Positions 17,351-26,859 are shown, counted from the stretch's first letter. The stretch: DNA of 64,000 bases from Micromonospora alfalfae (GCF_022230925.1 NZ_JAKKFH010000004.1:62001-126000), one strand, 5' to 3'. The notes: a model not told the origin generated them from the sequence alone. Numbers and translations are program-made.

Positions 17351-17854
17351 TCAGTAGTAGTCGTGCACCATCGGTGGGGGTGGCACGTCGCGGTGCTGCG
17401 CCACCCGCACTTCCCATTGGCTGCGTCGCCGTCGCGCCTCGCGGTCAGCGGAACTGCGGTGGTAGGTCTCCGGAGGCCGGGCCAGCCCGTAGATGTCCCC
17501 CCACCACTCCCCCTGCTCCGGGTCGAGAATGGTGTCGAGGTGCGAGGGATAGCGGCGGCCCGCGCCGTCGTGAACGTCCTCGCGGTCGGCCATCGGATGA
17601 ACGAGCCTGCCCTCCTGGTCCACCACGGTCAGATAGAGCCCGGCCGCACCGAGCAAGCGCTCGAGCACGGCCAGGCTCGGTGTCAGGCTGCCAGCCTCAA
17701 CCTTCCCCACCGTGGAGGGCGAGACCTTTGCGAACCGGGCCATCTGGCGTTGGCTCAGCCCTTTGATGCGGCGGGCGCGACGAACCAGGCCGGCGATGGG
17801 GAACCGACCGACGGTGGGACCGGGGGGCGTAGGAGGATCGAGCGCCGAAGCCAT
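17351..17854 (-). CDS. XRE family DNA-binding protein (167 aa)
   Basis: An XRE/Cro helix-turn-helix occupies about residues 20-75: LVRRARRIKGLSQRQMARFA then VSPSTVGKVEAGSLTPSLAVLERLLGAAGLYLTVVD. The rest is polar and unrecognised, with DPEQGEWWGDIYGLARPPETYH and a Pro-rich end PPPPMVHDYY. ATG 17854 starts a run of Pro/Ala residues before the domain; the ribosome site is weak. It lies downstream of the hem operon behind a 22-bp inverted repeat. The target is unknown. Confidence 0.85.
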   Translation of the reverse strand: MASALDPPTPPGPTVGRFPIAGLVRRARRIKGLSQRQMARFAKVSPSTVGKVEAGSLTPSLAVLERLLGAAGLYLTVVDQEGRLVHPMADREDVHDGAGRRYPSHLDTILDPEQGEWWGDIYGLARPPETYHRSSADREARRRRSQWEVRVAQHRDVPPPPMVHDYY

Positions 17855-17943
17855 GCGACAACGATTACCGCCCCGAACGTCAGACTCAATCCCTGTGGAA
17901 AACCCTGTGGACAACTGAAGGGAGTCAGGGACCGGGTGCAAAC

Positions 17944-18028
17944 CACGTCACCTTTGCTCTGCTTCATCGGACGCAACACAGCGGAGCTCTGAATGTTGCC
18001 TCTGTGGAAGCAGAGCAAAGGTGACGTG
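17944..18028. repeat. 22-bp perfect inverted repeat between hemB and the XRE gene
   Basis: The arm at 17944-17965 (begins CACGTCACCTTTGCTC) is perfectly complementary to 18007-18028 (ends GCAAAGGTGACGTG), with a 41-base loop. The arms are much less GC-rich than the surroundings. It is a probable dispersed palindromic repeat that may terminate the hem operon transcript. Confidence 0.85.
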
Positions 18029-18097
18029 ACAGGTGACGGTGTTGCCGGGCGGCAGGCGAAGCGCAGGGTACTGCGGTTTGGCCAAGAGCGGCGACCG

Positions 18098-19081
18098 TCA
18101 GTAGCGCTGGCGGAGCAGGCCGGCGGCCTCGACGGCCCAGTAGGTGAGGATGACCTGCGCGCCGGCCCGCTTGATCGAGGTGAGCGTCTCCAGCATCACC
18201 CGCTCCCGGTCGATCCAGCCGTTCGCGGCGGCCGCCTCGACCATCGCGTACTCGCCGGAGACCTGGTAGGCGGCGACCGGGACGTCCACCGCGGCCCGCA
18301 CCGCCGACACCACGTCGAGGTAGGGCAGCGCCGGCTTGACCATCACCAGGTCGGCGCCCTCGGCTACGTCCAACGCGACCTCGCGCAGCGACTCACGCAG
18401 ATTGGCCGGGTCCTGCTGGTAGGTGCGCCGGTCGCCCTCCAGCGCCGACTCCACCGCCTCCCGGAACGGACCGTAGAAGGCGGAGGCGTACTTCACCGCG
18501 TAGGCCAGCACGGAGACGTCCTGGTAGCCGGCGGCGTCGAGGGCCCGGCGTACCACGCCGACCTGGCCGTCCATCATCCCGGACGGCCCGACCATGCCGA
18601 CCCCGGCGGCGGCCTGGGCCACCGCCATCTCGGCGTACGCGGCCAGGGTCGAGTCGTTGTCGACCTCGCCGTCGGGGGTGAGCAGCCCACAGTGCCCGTG
18701 CGAGGTGAACTCGTCGAGGCACAGGTCGCTCATCACCACCGTGGCGTCGCCCACCTCGGCCACCACGTCGCGGATGGCGACGTTGAGGATGCCGTTCGGG
18801 TCGATGCCGCCGGAGCCGGTCGGGTCCCGCTGCTCCGGCACGCCGAAGAGCATGATCCCGCCGACACCGGCCTGGACCGCCTCGACGGCCGCCTTGCGCA
18901 GCGAGTCCCGGGAGTGCTGGAGCACCCCCGGGAGCGACCCGATGGCGCGGGGCTCGGTCAGCCCCTCCTTGACGAACATCGGCACGACCAGCTCGGCCGG
19001 GTCGACCCGGGTCTCGGACACCAGCCGGCGGACCGCCGGGTTGCGGCGCAGCCGGCGGGGCCGGATCTCGGGGTACGACAT
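18098..19081 (-). CDS. hemB: delta-aminolevulinic acid dehydratase (porphobilinogen synthase)
   Basis: Condenses two 5-aminolevulinate molecules to porphobilinogen in the cytosol. The 327-residue protein has the usual length and starts [21 protein letters not shown]. Both Schiff-base lysines are visible in [15 protein letters not shown] and [13 protein letters not shown]. The metal region [17 protein letters not shown] with [13 protein letters not shown] shows the Asp/Cys pattern of this branch. It is the last gene of the rex-hemA-hemC-hemD-hemB run, 20 bases after hemD, with GGAGG just before the ATG. Confidence 0.97.
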   Translation of the reverse strand: MSYPEIRPRRLRRNPAVRRLVSETRVDPAELVVPMFVKEGLTEPRAIGSLPGVLQHSRDSLRKAAVEAVQAGVGGIMLFGVPEQRDPTGSGGIDPNGILNVAIRDVVAEVGDATVVMSDLCLDEFTSHGHCGLLTPDGEVDNDSTLAAYAEMAVAQAAAGVGMVGPSGMMDGQVGVVRRALDAAGYQDVSVLAYAVKYASAFYGPFREAVESALEGDRRTYQQDPANLRESLREVALDVAEGADLVMVKPALPYLDVVSAVRAAVDVPVAAYQVSGEYAMVEAAAANGWIDRERVMLETLTSIKRAGAQVILTYWAVEAAGLLRQRY

Positions 19082-19101
19082 GGCAGGCCCTCCTCGAACG
19101 A

Positions 19102-20682
19102 CTACCGGAAGCGCAGAGCGGTCGGGCCCTGCACCTTCGAGCCACGGCGCTGCTTGGCCGGCATGGCGGCCAGCTTCTCCCGCAGCTCGACGGCGTAGGC
19201 GGCGAGCGCCTCCACCAGGTCGGGCACCGAGGCGTGCGGCGGCTGGACGTCGACGCGCAGGCCGAACTCCGTAGCGGTCTCCGCCGTCTTGGGCCCAATG
19301 ACGGCAACAACGGTCCGGGCGTGCGGCTTCCCGGCGATGCCGACCAGGTTGCGCACCGTGGACGACGAGGTGAAGAGCACCGCGTCGAACCCGCCCGACT
19401 TGATCGCGTCGCGGATCTCGGCGGGCGGCGGAGCGGCCCGCACCGTCCGGTACGCGGTCACGTCGTCGACCTCCCAGCCGCGCTCGGTGAGCCCGGCGGC
19501 AAGCGTCTCGGTGGCGATGTCGGCGCGCGGCAGCAGCACCCGGCCCACCGGGTCGAGGATCTCGTCGTGCGGCGAGAACTCGGCCAGCAGGCCCTCCGAG
19601 GACTGCTCCCCGGCGGGGATCAGCTCCGGCTGGATGCCGAACGCGCGGACCGCGTCCGCTGTCGCCTCACCGATGCAGGCGATCTTGACGCCGCCGAAGT
19701 GCCGGGCGTCGAGGCCGTGCTCGGCGAACTTCTCCCACACCGCGCGGACAGCGTTGACCGACGTGAAGATCACCCAGGCGTACCGGCCGTCGACCAGGCC
19801 CTTGACCGCCCGCTCCATCTGCGCCGGGGTGCGCGGCGGCTCGACCGCGATGGTCGGCACCTCGCACGGGATCGCCCCGTACGCGCGCAGCCGGGCGCTC
19901 ATCGCGCCGGCCTGCTCCTTGGTCCGGGGTACGAGCACCTTCCAGCCGTACAGCGGGCGGTTCTCCCACCAGCTCAGCTTGTCGCGCTGCCCCACGCCGA
20001 CACCGACGGTGAGCACCACCCGGCCGGTGAAACCGAGCGCGGCGGCCACGAAGCTGTCCACCGTCGACGTGGTCGTGTACTGGGTCTCGCCGGTGCCGTC
20101 GCCGGTCACCCCGACGCCGGTGGTGCCGTCGACCCCGGCGGCGAGCAGGCCGTCCCGGACGGCGGCGAGGTCACCGGCGTCCACTGCGAGCGCCAGCGAA
20201 CCCCTGCCGACGGCAGTGGCCAACGCCTCGAAGTCCAGCGCGCTGACGTCCTCGACGTCGGCGGCCGTACGCACACCCGGCAGCGGGACTCCGGCGTAGG
20301 TGGCCACACCCTCGGCCTGGCCGACGCCGGGCACCACCTCGAAGTGGGCGGCGGTGCGGGCCACCGCCTGCACCTCCTTGACCACCGAGTCGTGGCCGAA
20401 CGGGTCACCGGCGACCAGGTGCACCGCGTTGAGCCCGGAGCGGGCCGCGGAGATCAGCACCTTCGCCACGTCCCCCGGCGCGCCCTCGGCCGGGGTGAAC
20501 TCGGCATCGTCCCTGGCCTCGGCGCGAACGACGGTGAGCAACGACTCCGGGACTCCCCGGTCGTAGATCACCTGGTCGGCGTCGACCAGGGCGTCGTGGG
20601 CCCGACGGGTCAGCAGGCCCGGGTCACCGGGGCCAGCCCCGACGAACGCGATACGGCCGACGGGCTTACGGGTGCGGGTCAT
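19102..20682 (-). CDS. hemD: uroporphyrinogen III methylase-like / uroporphyrinogen III synthase fusion (526 aa)
   Basis: Residues about 8-245 are a SUMT/CobA-like domain ([54 protein letters not shown]). Residues about 255-505 are uroporphyrinogen III synthase ([57 protein letters not shown]), which cyclises hydroxymethylbilane. The SUMT half departs from canonical motifs (HLVAGDP for the usual RLKGGDP), so methylase activity is uncertain. The fusion is normal in actinobacteria. Its ATG overlaps the hemC stop by 4 bases, implying coupled translation. Confidence 0.93.
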   Translation of the reverse strand: MTRTRKPVGRIAFVGAGPGDPGLLTRRAHDALVDADQVIYDRGVPESLLTVVRAEARDDAEFTPAEGAPGDVAKVLISAARSGLNAVHLVAGDPFGHDSVVKEVQAVARTAAHFEVVPGVGQAEGVATYAGVPLPGVRTAADVEDVSALDFEALATAVGRGSLALAVDAGDLAAVRDGLLAAGVDGTTGVGVTGDGTGETQYTTTSTVDSFVAAALGFTGRVVLTVGVGVGQRDKLSWWENRPLYGWKVLVPRTKEQAGAMSARLRAYGAIPCEVPTIAVEPPRTPAQMERAVKGLVDGRYAWVIFTSVNAVRAVWEKFAEHGLDARHFGGVKIACIGEATADAVRAFGIQPELIPAGEQSSEGLLAEFSPHDEILDPVGRVLLPRADIATETLAAGLTERGWEVDDVTAYRTVRAAPPPAEIRDAIKSGGFDAVLFTSSSTVRNLVGIAGKPHARTVVAVIGPKTAETATEFGLRVDVQPPHASVPDLVEALAAYAVELREKLAAMPAKQRRGSKVQGPTALRFR

Positions 20683-21647
20683 TCTGTGCTCCCAAATTGC
20701 TGGGTCCCCGGGCCGGTGTGTCCTTCGTGGCCGAGGATCGAGTCGGCGCCGAGGTCGAGGAGTTCGGCGGCGAGTGCCTTACCGATCTCCGCCGCGTCGG
20801 CGGGCGTTCCGGTGCGGGACAGCCGGAGGTCACGAGTGCCGTCCGGGCTGATCACCGCCCCGCGCAGGTAGATCTCATCGCCGGTCTCGCCTTCGGCGAG
20901 CTCGGCATAGGCGGCGACGGGTGCGCTGCACCCGGCCTCCAGGGTTGCCAGAAACGCACGTTCCGCGGTGACCGCGGCACGTGACGGTGCGTGGTCGAGC
21001 ACGGCGAGCAGCTCGACCAGGTCCTGGTCGTCGACCCGGCACTCCACTGCCAACGCACCCTGAGCGGGAGCGGGCAGCATGAGCATCGGGTCCAGCGATT
21101 CGGTGATCACGTCGAGCCGGCCGAGTCGGGCCAGACCGGCCCGGGCCAGGACGACGGCGTCGAGGTCGGCCTCGGTGCCGAGCACCCGGCCCAGGCGGGT
21201 GTCGACGTTGCCGCGGATCGGGGTGACCTCCAGTTGCAGGCCGAGGGCGTGCAACTGGGCGATCCGACGCAGCGCGCCGGTGCCCACGGTGGCCCCGGGC
21301 GGCAACTCGGCGAGCGTCCGGCCGTCGCGGGCCACCAACGCGTCGCGCGGGTCCTGCCGGGCCGGAACCGCCGCGATGTGCAGCCCACCGGCGGCGGCCG
21401 TGGGCAGATCCTTGTACGAGTGCACAGCGAAGTCAATCGTCCCGGCGGTCAGCGCGTCGCGCAGGGCGGAGACGAACACCCCGACGCCCAGCCGGTGCAC
21501 CGGAGCGTTGGAGCGGTCGCCTGCGGTGACCACCTCGACCAGCTCGACGGGGCGACCGGTGGCGGCGGTCACCGCCTCGGCGACCTGGCCGGACTGGGCC
21601 ATCGCCAGGGCGCTGCCCCGGGTGCCGAGGCGCAGGGGGGCGGTCAT
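20679..21647 (-). CDS. hemC: porphobilinogen deaminase (hydroxymethylbilane synthase)
   Basis: Polymerises four porphobilinogens into hydroxymethylbilane. The 322-residue protein begins LRLGTRGSALAMAQSGQVA, the family N-terminus. It has FAVHSYKDLPTA and GTGALRRIAQL in the substrate site, and the dipyrromethane cofactor Cys in LEAGCSAPVAAYAE. It overlaps hemA upstream and hemD downstream by 4 bases each. Confidence 0.97.
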   Translation of the reverse strand: MTAPLRLGTRGSALAMAQSGQVAEAVTAATGRPVELVEVVTAGDRSNAPVHRLGVGVFVSALRDALTAGTIDFAVHSYKDLPTAAAGGLHIAAVPARQDPRDALVARDGRTLAELPPGATVGTGALRRIAQLHALGLQLEVTPIRGNVDTRLGRVLGTEADLDAVVLARAGLARLGRLDVITESLDPMLMLPAPAQGALAVECRVDDQDLVELLAVLDHAPSRAAVTAERAFLATLEAGCSAPVAAYAELAEGETGDEIYLRGAVISPDGTRDLRLSRTGTPADAAEIGKALAAELLDLGADSILGHEGHTGPGTQQFGSTE

Positions 21648-23041
21648 CGCGCACCTCCGGTGGGTGGGGTGGGCTCGGCGGCGTCGGCTCCGGACACCGC
21701 GTCGGTGCCGGGGAACGCCATGCCGAGGTCGGGGGTCAGCACGTCCGGGACGGTGTCCACCGGCGAGGTCTGCGGCACCTCGAGGTCGAACAGCTCGCGC
21801 AGCAGTGCCGCGTACTGGTCGCCGCCGGGCTCCGCGGCCAACTGGCGGACCTTGACGGTGGGCTGGTGCAGCAGCCGCTGCACGACCCGGTGCACGGTGC
21901 GGGCCACCTCGGCCCGCAGGTCGTCGCCAAGGTCGGGGCGGCGCTGGGCCAGTCGGCGCAGCTCGGCGGTGACCACGTCGTCGGCCCGGCCGCGCAGCGC
22001 GGCCACTGTCGGTGCCACGTCGGCACCACGCAGCCAGGTGAGGAAGCCCTCCACCTCGCCGAGGACGATGCGTTCGACGGCTGCGGCGTCGGCAGCGGCC
22101 GGACCGTCGGCGAGCAGCGCCGCCATCCGGTCGATGTCGATCACCTCGACGCCGGGCAGCTCGGCGACGCCCTCCTCGACGTCGCGCGGTACGGCCAGGT
22201 CGAGCAGGACCAGTGGGCCCCGGGACATGTCACGTTCGGCCAGCGCCGCGGTGACCACCGACCGGGTGAGGACCGGTTCGGTGGACGCGGTGGCGGCCAC
22301 TACGATGTCCACTGTGGAGAGGGTGTCGGCCAGCTCGGTCATCGGCGCGGCAGTCGCCCCGTACGACTCGGCGAGCCGGACGGCCCGGTCGGCGCCCCGG
22401 TTGCTGACGGTGAGCGGCCCGGCGCCCAGCCGGGACAGCGTGGCCACTCCGAGCGAACCCATCGCACCGGCGCCGACCACCAGGGCCGGGTGGCCGACGA
22501 GGTCGCCGTCGAGGTGCCCGGCGGCCAGTTTCAGGGCGGCGGTGACGACGCTCTGGCCGGCCCGGTCGATGCCGGTCTCGGCGTGGGCGCGCTTACCGAC
22601 CCGCAGCGCCTGCTGCATCAGCTCGTGCAGCAGCCGGCCGGCCGAGTCGGCGCCGGTGGCCCAGTGGTACGCGTCACGCAGCTGGCCGAGGATCTGCGCC
22701 TCGCCCACAACCATCGAGTCCAGACCGGTGGCGACCCGGAAGACGTGGTCCACGGCCGCGGTGTCGTAGTGCACGTACAGGTGGCTGGCGAGCGCTGTCG
22801 GCGAGCTGCCGGCCTGCTCGGCCAGCACGGCGCAGACGTCGCCGAGCCCGCCGTGGAAACCGGACACGGCGGCGTAGACCTCCACCCGGTTGCAGGTGGA
22901 GACGATCACCGCCTCGGCCACGTACGGCTGGGCGACCAGGCGGTCCAGTGTGCGGGTGAGGTCGGCGGGGGGCACGGCCAGCTGCTCCAGCGTGGCGACC
23001 GGGGCGGTCCGGTAGGACGCGCCGACGACGAGCAGTTTCAC
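21644..23041 (-). CDS. hemA: glutamyl-tRNA reductase (465 aa)
   Basis: Reduces glutamyl-tRNA to glutamate-1-semialdehyde, the committed step of C5 tetrapyrrole synthesis. It starts MKLLVVGASYRTAPVATLEQLA. The nucleophilic Cys lies in VIVSTCNRVEVYA, followed by VVGEAQILGQLRDAY, the NADPH-binding ALVVGAGAMGSLGVATLSRLG and a C-terminal dimerisation helix. GTG 23041 is chosen because GGAGG lies 10 bases upstream and homology begins there. The start overlaps the rex stop as GTGA. Confidence 0.96.
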   Translation of the reverse strand: MKLLVVGASYRTAPVATLEQLAVPPADLTRTLDRLVAQPYVAEAVIVSTCNRVEVYAAVSGFHGGLGDVCAVLAEQAGSSPTALASHLYVHYDTAAVDHVFRVATGLDSMVVGEAQILGQLRDAYHWATGADSAGRLLHELMQQALRVGKRAHAETGIDRAGQSVVTAALKLAAGHLDGDLVGHPALVVGAGAMGSLGVATLSRLGAGPLTVSNRGADRAVRLAESYGATAAPMTELADTLSTVDIVVAATASTEPVLTRSVVTAALAERDMSRGPLVLLDLAVPRDVEEGVAELPGVEVIDIDRMAALLADGPAAADAAAVERIVLGEVEGFLTWLRGADVAPTVAALRGRADDVVTAELRRLAQRRPDLGDDLRAEVARTVHRVVQRLLHQPTVKVRQLAAEPGGDQYAALLRELFDLEVPQTSPVDTVPDVLTPDLGMAFPGTDAVSGADAAEPTPPTGGAR

Positions 23042-23808
23042 GTGCCTATCGCCTCCTGGGTGTCGGTGGCCGCGAACCCGCCCGGCAGGGCGGTGAAAGC
23101 GGTCCCGCCGGTGGCGGGCAGCGCGGTCAGCGACGCCTTGCGGTGCTCGTGGAAGGACAGAATCTGCAGCTCGATGGCGAGGTCGACCTTGCGCACGTCG
23201 ACCCCCTCCGGAACCGAGAGTACGCACGGCGCGAAGTTGAGGATGCTCGTCACGCCGACGGCGACCAGTTGGTCGGCGACCTGCTGGGCGGCGGCGGCCG
23301 GGGTGGCGATCACGCCGATCGCGAGGGACTCCTCCGCGGCGACCGTCGGCAGATCGTCAACATGCCTGACCACCAGGCCGTTGATCTCCTCACCGACCCG
23401 GGAGGGATCGGCGTCGAGCAGTGCGGCGATCCGGAAGCCACGGCTGGCGAAGCCGTCGTACCCGGCCAGAGCGTGACCGAGATTACCCACGCCGACCAGG
23501 GCGACCGCCCGGCGCTGGGTGAGCCCGAGCACATACTCGATCTGCTCGATCAGCAGCGCGACGTCGTAGCCGACGCCCCGGGTGCCGTACGAGCCGAGGT
23601 GGGAGAGGTCCTTGCGGAGCTTGGCGGAGTTGACCCCGGCGGCGGCGGAGAGACCTTCGCTGGAGACCGTCTCGTGCCCGGCGTCGGCGAGGTTGTGCAG
23701 CGCGCGCAGGTACTCCGGGAGCCGAGCGACGGTCGCCTCGGGCAGATCCGGGAGCGTCGGTACGGCACCGGCGCGGCCGGGCGCGCCTGGGTGACGGTGC
23801 TGACTCAT
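23038..23808 (-). CDS. rex: redox-sensing transcriptional repressor Rex (256 aa)
   Basis: Senses NADH/NAD+ and represses respiratory and fermentative genes at low NADH (family role). The N-terminal winged helix (LPEATVARLPEYLRAL, SSEGLSAAAGVNSAKLRKDLSHLGSYGTRGVGY) precedes a Rossmann domain with VGVGNLGHALAGYDGF and a C-terminal domain-swap helix (VDLAIELQILSFHEHRK). About 35 extra residues follow the usual end. ATG 23808 starts a 20-residue Arg/Pro-rich leader. It heads the hem operon, as in Streptomyces, linking heme supply to redox state. Confidence 0.95.
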   Translation of the reverse strand: MSQHRHPGAPGRAGAVPTLPDLPEATVARLPEYLRALHNLADAGHETVSSEGLSAAAGVNSAKLRKDLSHLGSYGTRGVGYDVALLIEQIEYVLGLTQRRAVALVGVGNLGHALAGYDGFASRGFRIAALLDADPSRVGEEINGLVVRHVDDLPTVAAEESLAIGVIATPAAAAQQVADQLVAVGVTSILNFAPCVLSVPEGVDVRKVDLAIELQILSFHEHRKASLTALPATGGTAFTALPGGFAATDTQEAIGT

Positions 23809-23927
23809 GAGACTCCGTGCGGTGCGATCCTCGGCCAACTCCGCTGGTCGGCCGTTTGTGGACTCCCGCTGGCGACCGAGGTTGCCGGCTGTGCTAGCAG
23901 GGCGCGTCGGAGTCACAGCGTAGGCGC

Positions 23928-23945
23928 TTGTGAAGACGTGCACAA
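23928..23945. promoter_or_regulatory. candidate Rex operator upstream of rex
   Basis: TTGTGAAGACGTGCACAA matches the Rex consensus TTGTGAA-N4-TTCACAA with one mismatch in the right half (TGCACAA). It lies 120 bases upstream of rex, so Rex probably autoregulates the rex-hem operon. Confidence 0.65.
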
Positions 23946-23949
23946 ATCG

Positions 23950-24003
23950 CGATCTTGTCGCTGCGTGGCGCGACGTCACCAGCCCCTCCATTCCGCAAGA
24001 TCG
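23950..24003. repeat. degenerate GATCTTG...CAAGATC inverted repeat
   Basis: CGATCTTG (23950-23957) and CAAGATCG (23996-24003) enclose 38 bases. The outer 8 bp match the arms of the repeats at 7873-7944 and 60284-60354; the rest has diverged. The gap between rex and the sensor kinase (23809-24179) holds this element and the Rex site, and I see no gene in it. Confidence 0.45.
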
Positions 24004-24179
24004 ATTGAACGGCCTGGTCCGCTCACCGCCCGGGCGATTATTGCTCAATCCCGACTTCTCTGACCAATCCCGCGCCGGCCCTGTCCAGGGGTCGTCCCGG
24101 CGGTGGTAGGGGCAGCACTACGGAGGAGAGGCGGGGTTTCGGGATGGGGACACCGAGCCCAGATGCCTAGCCTTTGAGC

Positions 24180-25484
24180 ATGACCGCCGTTGCCGCCACC
24201 AGCGACCGACCGACGCTGGCACCGAGCATCCCCCGCCAGCTCTTCGTCGACTCCGGGTACGTGCTGCTCGGCCTGCCCCTGGCGCTGGCCAGCTTCGTCG
24301 TCCTCATCGTCGGCCTCGCGGTCGGCATCGGCCTGGTGGTCACGGTGATCGGCCTGCCGATCCTCAGCGGCACCCTGTACACCGCCCGTGGGCTGGCCGA
24401 CGTCGAGCGGCTGCGGCTGCCAGCGGTGCTCCACCAGCCCCGGATCCGGCCGCACTACCGGCTTCCCGAGGCCGGCGCGAACGCCTGGCGGCGGATCTTC
24501 GTGCCGATGCGGGACGCCCAGTCCTGGCTCGACCTGGCGCACGGCATCCTGCGGCTGATCGCGGCGACGAGCACCTTCGTGGTGACGCTGTCCTGGTGGG
24601 CAGCGGCGATCGCCGGCTCGCTCTACTGGGCGTACGACTGGGCCCTGCCCAGGGCCGACGGCGAGGGTGACCAGGACCTGGCGCAGCTGCTCGGCCTGGG
24701 CGACTCGACCACCGCCCGGATCGGCCTGTACAGCGCGCTCGGGGTGTTCTTCCTGATCACCCTGCCGATCGTGGTGCGGGGCTGCGCGCTGCTCCAGGCC
24801 AGCTTCGCCAAGGCGATGCTGACCGGGGTGGCCGAGATGCGCGACCGGATCACAGTGCTGGAGGAGCAGAAGCGGGCCGCCGTGTCCGCCGAGGCCTCCG
24901 CGCTGCGCCGGTTGGAACGTGACATCCACGACGGCCCCCAGCAACGCCTGGTCCGACTGGCGATGGACCTCAGCCGCGCCCGGATGCAGCTCGCCTCGGA
25001 CCCGGAGGCTGCCGGCCGCACCATCGACGAGGCGGTCACCCAGACCCGGGACACGCTGGCCGAGTTGCGGGCGCTGTCCCGGGGCATCGCGCCGCCGATC
25101 CTTGTCGACCGGGGCCTGCCCAGCGCTCTGGCCGCTATCGCCGGCCGCGGGCTGATCCCGATCGAGCTCCAGGTGGACCCGCAGCTCGGCACCCCGGCCG
25201 GGCGGCTCGACCCGGCGGTGGAGAACACCGCGTACTTCGTGGTGTCCGAGGCGCTGACAAACGTCGCCAAGCACAGCCGGGCCACCGAGGCCACCGTCGC
25301 CGTGGCCCGGCAGGGCACCCACCTGCAGGTACGGGTCGGCGACGACGGGCAGGGCGGTGCACACCTGGCGAAGGGGCACGGGCTCGCCGGCATCGCCGAC
25401 CGGGTCCGGGCCGCCGGTGGCGAACTGGTGGTGGTCAGCCCGACCGGCGGCCCCACCGAGATCCGCGCCGAGCTGCCGCTGTGA
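24180..25484 (+). CDS. NarL-type sensor histidine kinase (434 aa)
   Basis: The N-terminal sensor region has hydrophobic segments near 25-70 (YVLLGLPLALASFVVLIVG), 120-148 and 185-207, like the PF13796 'putative sensor' domain. A coiled linker (MRDRITVLEEQKRAAVSAEASALRR) leads to a HisKA_3 box, LERDIHDGPQQRLV, whose His is the phosphorylation site. The ATPase has N-box EALTNVAKHSRAT and G-box DDGQGGAHLAKGHGLAGIADRV. ATG 24180 is preferred over an in-frame TTG 6 bases earlier. It pairs with the response regulator 58 bases downstream. The signal is unknown. Confidence 0.92.
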   Translation: MTAVAATSDRPTLAPSIPRQLFVDSGYVLLGLPLALASFVVLIVGLAVGIGLVVTVIGLPILSGTLYTARGLADVERLRLPAVLHQPRIRPHYRLPEAGANAWRRIFVPMRDAQSWLDLAHGILRLIAATSTFVVTLSWWAAAIAGSLYWAYDWALPRADGEGDQDLAQLLGLGDSTTARIGLYSALGVFFLITLPIVVRGCALLQASFAKAMLTGVAEMRDRITVLEEQKRAAVSAEASALRRLERDIHDGPQQRLVRLAMDLSRARMQLASDPEAAGRTIDEAVTQTRDTLAELRALSRGIAPPILVDRGLPSALAAIAGRGLIPIELQVDPQLGTPAGRLDPAVENTAYFVVSEALTNVAKHSRATEATVAVARQGTHLQVRVGDDGQGGAHLAKGHGLAGIADRVRAAGGELVVVSPTGGPTEIRAELPL

Positions 25485-25542
25485 CCGGTCCGGCACCGCG
25501 CCGAGCCCGTACGACGGGCCGGACGTGGTAGACAACACAGCC

Positions 25543-26196
25543 ATGCGCATCGTGATCGCCGACGACGCCGTCCTGCTCCGGGAGGGGCTGGTCCGGCTGC
25601 TGACCGAAAGTGGGCACCAGGTGGTGGCCGCCGTCGGGGACGGTGACGCCCTGGTCGAGGCGGTGGTCGAGCACCGGCCCGACGTGTCGATCGTCGACGT
25701 CCGGATGCCCCCGTCGCACACCGACGAAGGGCTGCGGGCCGCTGTGGAGGCACGCCGGCTGGTGCCGCGTACGCCGATCCTGGTGCTCTCCCAGTACGTC
25801 GAGGTGTCGTACGCCGATGATCTGCTCGCCACCACCGGCGGCGCCGGCGGCGGGATCGGCTACCTGCTCAAGGACCGGGTGGCAGCGATCGACGAGTTCC
25901 TGGACGCGCTGCGGCGGGTGGCGGGCGGCGGCACCGTGCTCGACCCGGAGGTGGTCGGTCAGCTCTTCGCCCGGCGTCGCCGCGACGACCCGCTGCGCGA
26001 GCTGACCCCCCGCGAGCGCGAGGTGCTCGCCCTGATGGCCGAGGGGCGTTCGAACACCGCCATCGCGCGCGCCCTGGTGGTCAGCGACGGCGCGGTGGAG
26101 AAGCACGTGCGCAACATCTTCACCAAGCTCACCCTGCCGCCGGACACCGAACAGCACCGGCGGGTGCTGGCCGTCCTCACCTACCTGCGGAACTGA
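25543..26196 (+). CDS. LuxR/NarL family response regulator (217 aa)
   Basis: Receiver domain about 1-120 with acidic pocket RIVIADDAVLL, phosphoacceptor Asp in VSIVDVRMPP, and Lys in YLLKDRV. The C-terminal LuxR HTH is LTPREREVLALMAEGRSNTAIARALVVSDGAVEKHVRNIF. It is the cognate partner of the upstream kinase. Its last 20 bases overlap the convergent HAD gene. Confidence 0.95.
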   Translation: MRIVIADDAVLLREGLVRLLTESGHQVVAAVGDGDALVEAVVEHRPDVSIVDVRMPPSHTDEGLRAAVEARRLVPRTPILVLSQYVEVSYADDLLATTGGAGGGIGYLLKDRVAAIDEFLDALRRVAGGGTVLDPEVVGQLFARRRRDDPLRELTPREREVLALMAEGRSNTAIARALVVSDGAVEKHVRNIFTKLTLPPDTEQHRRVLAVLTYLRN

Positions 26197-26839
26197 CCTC
26201 ACGGGCCAGGGCCACCGCGTCGGTGAGGGTGTCGGCCACCGGGTGACCGGAGGCGCGCAGCCGGGCCGGGTCGGTGAACCCGCCGGTGTAGAGCACGGCA
26301 CTGCCACCCACCGCGAGCGCCGCGTCCGCGTCGTCGATGGAGTCGCCGATCAGCACCACCGAAGCGCCGTCCACGCCCAGTTCGGTCAGGTGCAGCTGGA
26401 GCGACTCGGCCTTGTGGCCGCCGCCGACAGCGGCCCGGAGGCCGTCGACGCGGGTGAAGTGACCGGTCAACCCGTACGTGTGCACGGTCGGGACCAGCTC
26501 CTCGTGGAACCACATGGACAGCAGGCTCTGGCTGCCCGGCCAGGCCGCCATCGCGGCGCGCGCGTCGGCGGCCAGCTCGCAGGTCGTCAGCCCGGTGCGG
26601 TAGGCGTCGTGGAAGATCTTGTCCAGTCGGCCGAACTCGTCGTCGTCCACTGCCTGCCCGAGCACCTCGGCGTAGTACTCGGCGATCGGCCTGCGGAACC
26701 GCACCCGGTGCTCGTCCGAGGTGACCGTCGGCCCACCAAGGCTCGCGAACACGACGTTGGTGGCGGACACCACGAGGCTGAGGTCGTTGAGCAGGGTGCC
26801 GTTCCAGTCCCAGACGAGGTGCGGGTGCGCAGAGGTCAT
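26177..26839 (-). CDS. HAD family phosphatase (220 aa)
   Basis: Phosphoglycolate-phosphatase-like HAD hydrolase. Motif I is LVWDWNGTLLND (the nucleophile Asp is the first; the +2 position is Asn rather than Asp), with a helical cap after it. Motif III Lys lies in GGGHKAESL and motif IV in VVLIGDSIDDADAA. Asn at the acid/base position occurs in some PGP-like members; activity is likely but the substrate is unknown. ATG 26839 starts the domain. It is the last gene of a minus-strand trio with the glutaredoxin-like gene and the acyl-CoA synthetase. Confidence 0.85.
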   Translation of the reverse strand: MTSAHPHLVWDWNGTLLNDLSLVVSATNVVFASLGGPTVTSDEHRVRFRRPIAEYYAEVLGQAVDDDEFGRLDKIFHDAYRTGLTTCELAADARAAMAAWPGSQSLLSMWFHEELVPTVHTYGLTGHFTRVDGLRAAVGGGHKAESLQLHLTELGVDGASVVLIGDSIDDADAALAVGGSAVLYTGGFTDPARLRASGHPVADTLTDAVALAREVSSAGR

Positions 26840-26859
26840 CAGAGCACCATAGGCACCAG

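Noticed and set aside
14952..17417. Very long open frame on the minus strand opposite the nuclease gene
   Set aside because: Stop-free antisense frames are expected in 72% GC DNA. The product is Arg/Gly/Val-rich and without domains, while the plus strand encodes a coherent nuclease. The same applies to frames at 11290-13128 (-), 4117-5733 (+), 60318-61553 (+) and 62499-63926 (-).
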